64,000 nt of DNA from Leptospira brenneri (GTDB lineage Bacteria; Spirochaetota; Leptospiria; Leptospirales; Leptospiraceae). Shown one piece after another: positions 1-7,726 of the stretch. The stretch covers positions 236,200 through 300,199 of the forward strand of contig NZ_NPDQ01000007.1 of assembly GCF_002812125.1 (NCBI RefSeq), read 5' to 3'. The position numbers and the translations under genes are program-made. Numbering within the stretch: position 1 is the stretch's first letter; each line of letters begins with the position of its first letter. The notes beneath the pieces are model-generated. The model was not told the origin of the DNA, did no database searches, and was given only the letters and a program-made list of their open reading frames with translations.

Positions 1-1276
1 CTTCCAATTGTTGGATTTGAACGTCAATGGTTCCGTAGTCTACCTGACGAAACGAATGTTTTACTGAATTACAAATAAGTTCGTTTAAGATGATTCCTAA
101 ATTATTGGCAATCTCTGGTTTCACAATGATACCACTTGAAGGAAGAAATTCAAAAACAATGTTTTTCTGATAGGTAGCGAGAATTTCTCGAACTAAATTT
201 GGAACGTATTCTTTTAAATCGATAGCATTTGGATTTTGTGATCTGTACAATCGATCATACAAAGCCATCATACTTCTCAATCGGCCTGCGGCTTCATCAA
301 ATTGTTCTTTTAAATGTTCATCATTAGAAAAGTTGGCCTGCATTTTAAGAAGACTATAAACAGAAAATAAATTGTTTTTGATCCGATGGTGGACTTCTTG
401 TAAAAGTAATTCTTTCTCCTGCAAAAGTTGTGTTACTTTTTCTTCTGATTCAATTGTACGAGTGATGAGCGTATGTAATGCAAAGAACCTGTTGATACTA
501 CCATCAATAGAACGTAAAGGAACTATGGTTGCACTGACCCAATAAATAGATCCGACCTTACTTCTGTTCCGGATCTCGCCTTTCCAAACATATCCATTTT
601 GAATCATATGATACATTCGGTCAAAAAATTCAGGAGAATGAAATCCGGAATTCAACAAACGGTGATTATTTCCTACGAGTTCTTCCCTTGAATACATAGA
701 GATTTCGCAGAACCGATCATTCACATAAGAGATTGATCCATTTTTATCTGTTATGGCGATGATTGCATGTTCATCAAAAGCATGTTTTAATTGCGAAAAT
801 TCAAACTGAGACATCTTTAGTTCAAACAAAGTGTTTTGTTGAAGTTGAGCAGACTTCATCTCTAAATCCGTTTTATCTTTTGATTTCGGAGAATTCTTTG
901 AATGAAGTTTAAAATCTTGCCTAAGTTCTTCGGTGATATCCCTTGCTATGACTATAATCCTTTTGTTTCCATTAGAATCTGGTTGGAATTTTCCTCTACA
1001 TTCAAAGGTCAAAAAGTGTCCGTTTTTATGGGCAATTCGCCAAATACCTATAATTTCTGCACCAGGTATTTGTAGATGAGATATTTTTTCTTGTAATTCT
1101 TTTCTATCCTCTGGATGGAAAAATTCGTCTATCGAACGGCCAAGGATTTCATGCCATTCATAACCTAACCTATGTTTATGGAATGAGTTTGCATAACTAA
1201 TTTTTTCAGAAGCATCCAACTCACAAATCAAATCAGGAATACTTGAAAGTAAATCGTTGTAATTTGTTTGAAACAT
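1..1276 (-). CDS. PAS-PAS sensor histidine kinase, HisKA_2 family (3' end outside window)
   Basis: Reading from ATG at 1276, the frame stays open to the window edge, giving about 425 residues of an incomplete protein. Two PAS domains (roughly residues 5-115 and 145-265) precede a HisKA_2 phosphoacceptor box with the motif EVHHRIKNNL near residue 295. The start of the HATPase domain follows, with an NELICNS N-box near residue 397. There is no membrane segment, so it is probably a cytoplasmic sensor kinase that phosphorylates a separate response regulator. The family and domain order are clear. The signal sensed and the partner regulator cannot be read from the sequence. Confidence 0.88.
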   Translation of the reverse strand, partial: MFQTNYNDLLSSIPDLICELDASEKISYANSFHKHRLGYEWHEILGRSIDEFFHPEDRKELQEKISHLQIPGAEIIGIWRIAHKNGHFLTFECRGKFQPDSNGNKRIIVIARDITEELRQDFKLHSKNSPKSKDKTDLEMKSAQLQQNTLFELKMSQFEFSQLKHAFDEHAIIAITDKNGSISYVNDRFCEISMYSREELVGNNHRLLNSGFHSPEFFDRMYHMIQNGYVWKGEIRNRSKVGSIYWVSATIVPLRSIDGSINRFFALHTLITRTIESEEKVTQLLQEKELLLQEVHHRIKNNLFSVYSLLKMQANFSNDEHLKEQFDEAAGRLRSMMALYDRLYRSQNPNAIDLKEYVPNLVREILATYQKNIVFEFLPSSGIIVKPEIANNLGIILNELICNSVKHSFRQVDYGTIDVQIQQLE

Positions 1277-1350
1277 AGGCTCGAAACTACTAAAGAAGTT
1301 TTATGTATTAAAAACCTCTTTAGTAACAGAATTGTGATCCTTTCTAGAAT

Positions 1351-1370
1351 GGTCTATAAATTTATAGACC
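1351..1370. promoter_or_regulatory. perfect 20-bp palindrome upstream of the PAS kinase
   Basis: GGTCTATAAA is followed directly by its exact reverse complement TTTATAGACC. It lies 75 bp upstream of the kinase start at 1276 and well downstream of the end of the next gene at 1498. No T-tract follows on either strand, so an operator is more likely than a terminator. The binding protein is unknown. Confidence 0.4.
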
Positions 1371-1497
1371 CTAATGGTATCTCAGAATGGTTCTAAGATT
1401 TACGAATTCTTTTTCTTCTAAGACTTTTTACTACTTCAAAATAGCAAAAAATAATGACTGTTTTGCGAATCATAGACAATCAATTCTACATCTATAA

Positions 1498-1917
1498 TTA
1501 CTGAAAAATTTCTTTAGCCGCCTTAGGATAACGCGATTGAATTCCATCCCACCAAACATCGGTACTAAATGCTGCCGATTCGGAAATTTGCCATTTCCCA
1601 TTTGTTTTTTTAAATAAAGCTTCCACATGGCAACAATCGTAAGGTATTTCTTCCGAAAGTGAGATTTCTTTTCCATCCTTTCTTTTGGCTGTTCCACGGA
1701 ACCATGCATAATCACCAGAAACTTTAAAATGTTCTACAACAAAAATGAATTCTTGTTTGAACTCATTTGAGAGGTTCGCACGCAAAAGATCTAATAGATA
1801 AGTTCTTTCTTTTTCGTTAGATGTATTTTTAGTTTTATAATCGAGAATGGTGGATTCTGCAAAAATTCCCATGTTCAATAACAAAAAGATACTAGTAATA
1901 TATATAAAAAGTTTCAA
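1498..1917 (-). CDS. small secreted protein, function unknown
   Basis: This 139-residue protein starts with a typical Sec signal peptide (hydrophobic core about residues 3-18, likely cut after FAE or nearby). The mature part is hydrophilic and has a Cys-Cys-His patch (DCCHVE) in its second half and a closing motif WWDGIQSRYP. The fold around 'FKKTNGKWQISESAAF' is reminiscent of SnoaL/NTF2-type proteins, where such a GKW strand is common, but this is a weak resemblance. It starts 13 bp after the stop of the upstream SDR gene, so the two are probably co-transcribed. I do not recognise a specific family. Confidence 0.72.
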   Translation of the reverse strand: MKLFIYITSIFLLLNMGIFAESTILDYKTKNTSNEKERTYLLDLLRANLSNEFKQEFIFVVEHFKVSGDYAWFRGTAKRKDGKEISLSEEIPYDCCHVEALFKKTNGKWQISESAAFSTDVWWDGIQSRYPKAAKEIFQ

Positions 1918-1930
1918 TTATATCTTCTCC

Positions 1931-2734
1931 TTATCTTACCTTTGCTTTTTGAATCATTTTAAAAAATAAAGAAGGGTAAACGGCCTGCAAAAAAAGACCA
2001 AACTTTTCTTTAATACCAGCAATTACAACTTCTCTCTGTTTGTTGGCCACTGCATGTAAAATGCGGTGAGCACATAATTGAACGGGTAAACCCGCAGAGA
2101 TCACCGAATCCATAGTTCCGGTTGTTTTTCCATCGCCAGTCAGTGCATTTTTAGAAATATTTGTTTGGATAAAACCAGGATATACCATGGTTACATAAAT
2201 TCCCTTACTTTCTTCTTCTGCTCGCAAACAATGGAAAAAACCAACTAACGCGAATTTGGAGGCAGAATAAGCCGATCTAAGTGGGCTTCCCAATTTTCCG
2301 GCGACACTGGAGATCACTGCAAAATGAACTTCCTTTTTTCCTAAAATTTGAGGTAACATCGCACGAGTCATTTCTGCTGCCCCATAAAAGTTGGTGTTCA
2401 TAATTTTTTCGAGAGTGGCTAAATTGGTTTCCTTCGTTAAAGATCTTTGGCTGATCCCTCCATTGTGAATGACAACTTTAGGTATCCCATATTTCTGAAG
2501 GCAACGTTTGGCAAACGTGGTTGTTGATTTGTAATCTTCCAAATCTAATTTTTCGACAGCAAAACGACCCTTCTCTAGTTTGAGTTCTTTTGCCAGTGCC
2601 TCTAGAACTTTTGTCTTTCGTGAAGCAAGTAATACCTTTGCCTTTCGTTTGTAAGCTTGGTTCACCAACTCTTTCCCAATTCCAGAGGATGCTCCCGTAA
2701 TCCAAACCCATTCGTCTTGATAAAATTCGCTCAT
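1931..2734 (-). CDS. short-chain dehydrogenase/reductase (classical SDR)
   Basis: The 267-residue protein has the full classical SDR signature: cofactor motif TGASSGIG at residues 13-20, NGG at 91-93, catalytic Asn at 115, Ser at 142/143, and YSASK with Tyr156 and Lys160. It therefore binds NAD(P)(H) and oxidises or reduces a hydroxyl/keto group. A hydrophobic C-terminal stretch (FLQAVYPSLFF) resembles the membrane-associated tail of DHRS7 or 11-beta-HSD-like members that act on lipids. The next gene upstream encodes a neutral ceramidase, 174 bp away on the same strand, so a lipid substrate is a reasonable guess but only a guess. The downstream small secreted gene is probably in the same transcript. 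Confidence 0.9.
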   Translation of the reverse strand: MSEFYQDEWVWITGASSGIGKELVNQAYKRKAKVLLASRKTKVLEALAKELKLEKGRFAVEKLDLEDYKSTTTFAKRCLQKYGIPKVVIHNGGISQRSLTKETNLATLEKIMNTNFYGAAEMTRAMLPQILGKKEVHFAVISSVAGKLGSPLRSAYSASKFALVGFFHCLRAEEESKGIYVTMVYPGFIQTNISKNALTGDGKTTGTMDSVISAGLPVQLCAHRILHAVANKQREVVIAGIKEKFGLFLQAVYPSLFFKMIQKAKVR

Positions 2735-2908
2735 ACGGTTTCCCCTCAGTCCTGTTCTCTTTTCCTAAGATTTCCACTAAACAGGAATTTCACACAACTT
2801 GTTTTTCTAATAGGAAGAGATTTCGAATCGAAGAGAGAGGTTTAGAAAGTGGAAATGAAAAGGGATCAAACTAACAAAATCTGATAGATTTGATCCCCAA
2901 GGTCTTAG

Positions 2909-4921
2909 TTATTTTCCACTCTCCGCGATACGGAAACTTGGACATTCGATACGATAAGGGGAACGAACCCCATCTTTACCTAAATAAATTCCTTCGTGAA
3001 CCAATCGGTATTCACCAGGTTTCGTTTCGGAATTGGTTTCCCAAACAAGTTCCACACTTTGTTCTGACTTTCCCCACAATCCTCGTTTTTGGTAGAAAAA
3101 TTTTGTATCAAAATCTGCATCTGACCTTACTGGTTTCCAACTCGCTTTCTCTTCTGTTTCCACCCAAAAATAAGAAGCCACTTTCGGATAACCTACGTTT
3201 GGATTTGCTGATTCTACTCTGCATGTTACCACATCACCTTTTTTATATGATTCAGCACTAGGTTGAATGACGGCTTCCGGTTTAACGGTAACAGAATCAG
3301 ATGAAGGGATCTTTAGTGAATGAACTCGATCCGACAAGTCCAATGGCATTAAGGATGAAGAAGTGGGTTGGCTTCCGGTTTTTAATTCTAAAGACATTTT
3401 ATGAAATTCTTGTCTTAAGGCATTTAAACTTTGAGGTCCATGTAAGGTATGACCACCTTCGTAATTTTGAGTAGAGTATTCTTCCGGAGTGGTAATGTAT
3501 CCAGAAAAATCATTCGTAAGTCCAGAAAGGACAATTTCTGAAGATTTGTCTTTTAATACAGACTGAACTTCTTTTTTTAATCGTCGGCTCGACATCGTTG
3601 TGACTTCATGAGGCATCACAAGGATTGTAAGATCACCAACTAACGCTAGTCCATATGGTAAAATTTGGGGCAAACTAGGGAGTGGTTTCGTTTCCCCCAT
3701 AGGAAAAAGGACGGCCTTAGGATTTTGGCATTCTCTAAGTTCTTCAGAGGGAGATTGTATCATAAACTTTGCGATCCAATCTATATAGAATCTTCGATTT
3801 TTGTTGGTCATCCCTTCATGAAATAAAAAATGTCCTCCACCTTCTTCAGTGGAACCAGCAGCAAAAGAATAACCATAAGCAGAAGGACAGGTAGTTTCTG
3901 TTTTTCCAGTTCCAGAAAATTCACTACTCACAGGATGTTTACTCATATCAATAAATCTTTGTGTAAAAGAAATACCGCCTGACAAACGTTTTCCGGCTGA
4001 TTTTAAAATTTCCTGGCTTGCTAAAAATTGTCTTTTCCCGATGATAAAACTACTATCATAAATATCTTTTCCGGGACCTGTATTGTCCAAATTTAAATTA
4101 GGTGACACATCACCTTCATTTGCCTGTGCAAAGATAGCAACAAAGTCTTTTAACCCTTGTTTCTTTGCTTCTGATTCAGAAAGTAACGAAGCAATTCCTT
4201 TATTATCAGAAGAAATCAATCGGTTATCAAAAGTGATATTTGTTGGATGGACACCATACCAATTTACTAAACCGATGGGAGACCCCGCCACAGACACTGT
4301 TAGCTGAAGCATTTCCCGATCAATGTTATCAGAGTATTGTTTCCTTTCGTTTTCTGGATTGGCAAGATAAGCAGAAAGACTTCGATTGATCCCTGCTTCT
4401 CCCACAAAGGCCTTTCCAACTGTTAATTCCGCTGGTTTCATTTTTAAATATGCTTCTTTGATCGATTCAAAGATTCCATCTCGTAAAACGGCATAGGACT
4501 CAGAATAGAATTCTTTTGAATAAAACGAAACTTCCGAATAATGAAAATGTCCTGCCGGCCCGCTATGAGTATGAGAAGCATTGATGAGAACATTGCCATA
4601 ACCAAATCCCGGATCGAGTTCCGTTTGGAGCCTTTTCACAACATCCCTTTGGATTTCAAAAGGGATCCCTCCCACCTCTGCGGTAACATAGGCTAAAAGT
4701 TTTTTCGAGCTCTGGTCTCGAACCACTAAGGACCTTGCAAACTGTCTTGTGTGGATACCGACCCCAGTTTGGTCCTCTCTTGCGTAACCCCAAAACATAA
4801 CACCAACAGACGGTCCAGTGATGTCTTTTTTTGCCATAGCTGCCAAATATACCGAACTCTCTTCCGACCAAACAGGGAGAGAGAAACAAAGAAGAACGAT
4901 GGATAGAATTCGAAACTGCAT
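2909..4921 (-). CDS. secreted neutral/alkaline ceramidase
   Basis: At 670 residues this matches the usual length of bacterial neutral ceramidases, which cleave the amide bond of ceramide to give sphingosine and fatty acid. A signal peptide occupies about residues 1-20. Zinc-ligand motif ASHTHSGP is at 115-122 (His117 and His119), GVHPT supplies His225, and the GDVSPN motif at 270-275 holds Ser273, the position of the reactive serine in the Pseudomonas enzyme. The C-terminal 150 residues fit the beta-sandwich domain of the family. The protein should be exported to the periplasm or outside. It stands alone, with an SDR gene next downstream. The substrate in this organism is not known, since I see no sphingolipid synthesis genes here. 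Confidence 0.9.
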   Translation of the reverse strand: MQFRILSIVLLCFSLPVWSEESSVYLAAMAKKDITGPSVGVMFWGYAREDQTGVGIHTRQFARSLVVRDQSSKKLLAYVTAEVGGIPFEIQRDVVKRLQTELDPGFGYGNVLINASHTHSGPAGHFHYSEVSFYSKEFYSESYAVLRDGIFESIKEAYLKMKPAELTVGKAFVGEAGINRSLSAYLANPENERKQYSDNIDREMLQLTVSVAGSPIGLVNWYGVHPTNITFDNRLISSDNKGIASLLSESEAKKQGLKDFVAIFAQANEGDVSPNLNLDNTGPGKDIYDSSFIIGKRQFLASQEILKSAGKRLSGGISFTQRFIDMSKHPVSSEFSGTGKTETTCPSAYGYSFAAGSTEEGGGHFLFHEGMTNKNRRFYIDWIAKFMIQSPSEELRECQNPKAVLFPMGETKPLPSLPQILPYGLALVGDLTILVMPHEVTTMSSRRLKKEVQSVLKDKSSEIVLSGLTNDFSGYITTPEEYSTQNYEGGHTLHGPQSLNALRQEFHKMSLELKTGSQPTSSSLMPLDLSDRVHSLKIPSSDSVTVKPEAVIQPSAESYKKGDVVTCRVESANPNVGYPKVASYFWVETEEKASWKPVRSDADFDTKFFYQKRGLWGKSEQSVELVWETNSETKPGEYRLVHEGIYLGKDGVRSPYRIECPSFRIAESGK

Positions 4922-5040
4922 ATCTAAAGTGTAAAGGGATTGGGACTAAATGTCAATCCCGAACAAGTGTCGACTAATTTTGGAACATAATCTGTTATCT
5001 GAGAATCATTTCCAGGATAACGGATTGTTTCCAGGGGTTA

Positions 5041-5079
5041 GCGACTTACTTTTTGCAGCCAGTGGAAAAGGTAAGTCAC
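5041..5079. repeat. inverted repeat in the divergent intergenic region
   Basis: GCGACTTAC at 5041-5049 and GTAAGTCAC at 5071-5079 form a nine-base inverted repeat with one mismatch and a 21-base loop. It sits between the divergent ceramidase and DUF3817 genes and could be a regulatory stem-loop or operator. No protein or RNA family is recognised. Confidence 0.25.
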
Positions 5080-5148
5080 TGAAGAAAGTAAGGACGAAAC
5101 CAAAGAATCTCGCGATACTGACGAATAACAACCAACTAGGAAGTGATT

Positions 5149-5478
5149 ATGCTCTCTTTACTCCAGACCAAACTAGGCCGATTCCGGATTTTAGCCTTTT
5201 TGGAGGGACTTTCTTTTCTCGCCATCCTCTTCGTGACCATGCCACTTAAGTATTTATACCAAAATCCAGAACCGAATAAGATTGTGGGGATGGTTCACGG
5301 ATTGTTATTTCTATTGTATTTGGTAGAATTATTCCAAGTCAAAGTAGAACTAGAATGGAAGGCCAAAAAAACATTCTTAGCAGCCTTAGCTTCGGTGGTT
5401 CCTTTTGGTACATTCATTGCAGAAAGATATTTATATTTAAAATCCGATGCAGAAGAACCAACAAAAACTCAAAAGTAA
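5149..5478 (+). CDS. DUF3817 family small integral membrane protein
   Basis: The 109-residue protein has three hydrophobic segments and the DUF3817 signature: an early RILAFLEGLSFL helix, then P-K-Y..NP and a MVHGLLFLLYL helix containing the conserved His. The ATG at 5149 is chosen because AGGAAG ends five bases before it; a GTG at 5143 lies inside that ribosome-binding site. Members of this family are inner-membrane proteins of unknown biochemical role. The stop codon overlaps a possible ATG of the following adenylate cyclase gene (TAATG at 5476-5480), so the two genes are likely translated from one message. Confidence 0.85.
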   Translation: MLSLLQTKLGRFRILAFLEGLSFLAILFVTMPLKYLYQNPEPNKIVGMVHGLLFLLYLVELFQVKVELEWKAKKTFLAALASVVPFGTFIAERYLYLKSDAEEPTKTQK

Positions 5479-5513
5479 TGTTCCCAGCTTCATTTGGTGA
5501 AATAAAAATCGAA

Positions 5514-7616
5514 ATGAAGCCTATACTACTTCAACTAACAAAACCAATACTTATATTTTTTCTTTTTTTACCGAGTTATTTGTGGTCTGTAGATCTAAGT
5601 GAAGTTTTAGATCAAAAAAACATTGGGAAGGAAATTTGGATCCTCGAAGATCCTTCCAAATCATTAACGATTCATGATATATTAAAAGAAGAAACAACAA
5701 AAAAGTTTCAACTTTCCTCTGAGGAAATTCCCAACTTTGGCCAGACTAATTTTTTCTATTGGATTAAGATACCGTTAGAAAACAAAACATCTGGGCCAGT
5801 AAAAAAACTATTAGAAATCGATTATAACAATATTGATTTAGTAGAAGTTTATTCAGAAAACAACGGATCATACCACCTAACAGATAGACTAGGAATGATG
5901 GTCCCGTTCTCAAATAGAAAAATAAAAAATAGGAACTTTGTATTTCCCCTCGAACTAGAAGGTAAATCAGTAAAAACTCTCTATTTAAAACTTTATAATG
6001 GGGGAGGACTTTTTGTACCACTCACCATTTGGGAAAATGATCATTTCTCCAGTCATTATGCTGACATCCAACATGGACTAGGGTTGTATTATGGAGTGAT
6101 GATTGTTATGATCCTATACAACTTTTTCATTTTTTTAAGTGTAAAAGATGTCAGTTATCTATATTACGTAACTTACATCCTAGGATTTCTTGGAATACAA
6201 TTAACGCTGACTGGACATGGTTTTCAATATTTATGGCCAAACTTTCCTGAATTCCAAAGAAACGGATTTATATTTTTTTCCGGATTCTGTGTAGCTTCAC
6301 TTATTTTATTTACAAAACGTTTTTTAAATACAAAGGAAAATACGCCGATTTGGCTCGAGCAATCACTAACCGTATTCTTTATCCTTCACTTAATAGAAAT
6401 TCCTCTCATTCTTTTCTTTTCACCTGAAATCACGGTGAAAATTGGTTTAACGCTTACGATTCCGGTCCCTTTTCTGATTTTTGCCGCTGCAGTGATCAGC
6501 TTTTTTCGGAATTATCGTGCAGCTCGTTTTTTCCTCCTCGCCTTTACTGTATTAATTGGTGCTACTGTGGTAGTTGCCTTTAAATACTTAAATCTAGTTC
6601 CAGTAAACTTTTTAACTGAATATGGTCTTTATATTGGATCAGCTTCTGAAGTGATTCTACTTTCGATCGCGCTCGCGGATAGAATCAACATCATGAAACA
6701 AGAAAAAGAATTAGCTCAAGCAAAAGCCATTGAAATGCAAAAAATCCTAACCGAATCTTATGCACGTTTTGTTCCCAAAGACTTTCTCGCCAATCTAGGT
6801 AAAGAAACAATATTAGATGTTAAGTTAGGTGACCAGATCCAAAAGTATATGGCTGTCCTCTTTAGTGACATCCGTTCCTTCACCACCTTATCAGAACAAA
6901 TGAGTCCTGAAGAAAACTTTAACTTTATCAATTCCTATTTAGGAAGGATGAGTCCCATCATCCAAAAACATAATGGTTTTATCGATAAATTTATCGGAGA
7001 TGCAATCATGGCCCTGTTTGAAAGAAACATTACGGATGCTATTTTTGCAGGAGTCGATATGCAATTGTATTTAAAAGAGTACAATTACCATAGAAGCAAA
7101 CAAGGATACGTACCGATTCAAATTGGAATAGGAATTCATGCTGGATCTTTGATGTTAGGAACTATCGGTGCAGAAGAAAGATTAGAAGGCACTGTCATTT
7201 CCGATACGGTCAACTTAGCTTCTCGTGTTCAAAATCTAACAAAAATTTACGGGTCCAAAATTGCTGTGACAGAAGCCGCCATCCATGCGATTGACGATAA
7301 ACATATTCAAAATTTAGAATATAGATTCTTAGATCGTGTGCGAGTGAAGGGGAAAACTAAACCTGTATCCATCTATGAAATTCTCAATGGAGATGATCCA
7401 ATCTTTTTGGAACAAAAACTAAACACAAAGGAATTGTATTTAGAAGGAACAACGGCCTATCACTCGGGAAATTTTTCAGAAGCAAAGGATAAATTCGAAA
7501 CAGTTGCAAGGTTATTCCCAGAAGACAAAGCAACACAGTTATACTTAAAAAGACTATTTCCAGTAATCAACCCTCTCCCCTTGTCCACAGAAGAATTTCC
7601 AGAAGAAGAGGACTGA
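5514..7616 (+). CDS. membrane adenylate/guanylate cyclase with 7TMR-DISM sensor
   Basis: The start at 5514 gives a signal peptide (MKPILLQL...LWS) directly; an in-frame ATG at 5478 overlaps the upstream stop and is the alternative. From this start the 700-residue protein has a periplasmic 7TMR-DISM extracellular domain (about 30-175), seven membrane helices (about 205-425), a short coiled linker and a class III cyclase domain (about 470-640). Both metal-binding aspartates are visible, in LFSDIRSF and FIGDAIMALF, so the enzyme should be active and make cAMP (or cGMP). A C-terminal TPR-like tail follows. Spirochaetes carry many such cyclases. The ligand bound by the DISM domain, often a carbohydrate in this family, is unknown here. 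Confidence 0.9.
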   Translation: MKPILLQLTKPILIFFLFLPSYLWSVDLSEVLDQKNIGKEIWILEDPSKSLTIHDILKEETTKKFQLSSEEIPNFGQTNFFYWIKIPLENKTSGPVKKLLEIDYNNIDLVEVYSENNGSYHLTDRLGMMVPFSNRKIKNRNFVFPLELEGKSVKTLYLKLYNGGGLFVPLTIWENDHFSSHYADIQHGLGLYYGVMIVMILYNFFIFLSVKDVSYLYYVTYILGFLGIQLTLTGHGFQYLWPNFPEFQRNGFIFFSGFCVASLILFTKRFLNTKENTPIWLEQSLTVFFILHLIEIPLILFFSPEITVKIGLTLTIPVPFLIFAAAVISFFRNYRAARFFLLAFTVLIGATVVVAFKYLNLVPVNFLTEYGLYIGSASEVILLSIALADRINIMKQEKELAQAKAIEMQKILTESYARFVPKDFLANLGKETILDVKLGDQIQKYMAVLFSDIRSFTTLSEQMSPEENFNFINSYLGRMSPIIQKHNGFIDKFIGDAIMALFERNITDAIFAGVDMQLYLKEYNYHRSKQGYVPIQIGIGIHAGSLMLGTIGAEERLEGTVISDTVNLASRVQNLTKIYGSKIAVTEAAIHAIDDKHIQNLEYRFLDRVRVKGKTKPVSIYEILNGDDPIFLEQKLNTKELYLEGTTAYHSGNFSEAKDKFETVARLFPEDKATQLYLKRLFPVINPLPLSTEEFPEEED

Positions 7617-7645
7617 AATTAGCTGGATTTCTAACTTATCGGCAA

Positions 7646-7659
7646 AAAACTCGAGTTTT
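7646..7659. repeat. 14-bp perfect palindrome between cyclase and lipoprotein genes
   Basis: AAAACTCGAGTTTT reads the same on both strands. It lies 30 bp after the cyclase stop and just before a promoter, so it could end cyclase transcription (a short T-run follows on the plus strand) or bind a regulator of the next gene. Confidence 0.35.
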
Positions 7660-7669
7660 CAATTTTAAT

Positions 7670-7698
7670 TTGACAAGTAACCTATTTTCTGTTATATG
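7670..7698 (+). promoter_or_regulatory. near-consensus sigma-70 promoter
   Basis: TTGACA at 7670-7675, a 17-base spacer and TATATG at 7693-7698 make a nearly ideal housekeeping promoter. It is 29 bp upstream of the lipoprotein start at 7727, so the large lipoprotein is probably expressed constitutively and separately from the cyclase. Confidence 0.65.
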
Positions 7699-7726
7699 AC
7701 TTGCGACTGACAAGCGAGAATTATAT

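Noticed and set aside
2478..2777. 99-codon minus-strand frame
   Set aside because: It overlaps the SDR gene in another frame, and the SDR frame has all catalytic motifs.
5041..5079. riboswitch or tRNA-like structure
   Set aside because: Only one nine-base inverted repeat with a mismatch; no conserved riboswitch core and no tRNA arms.
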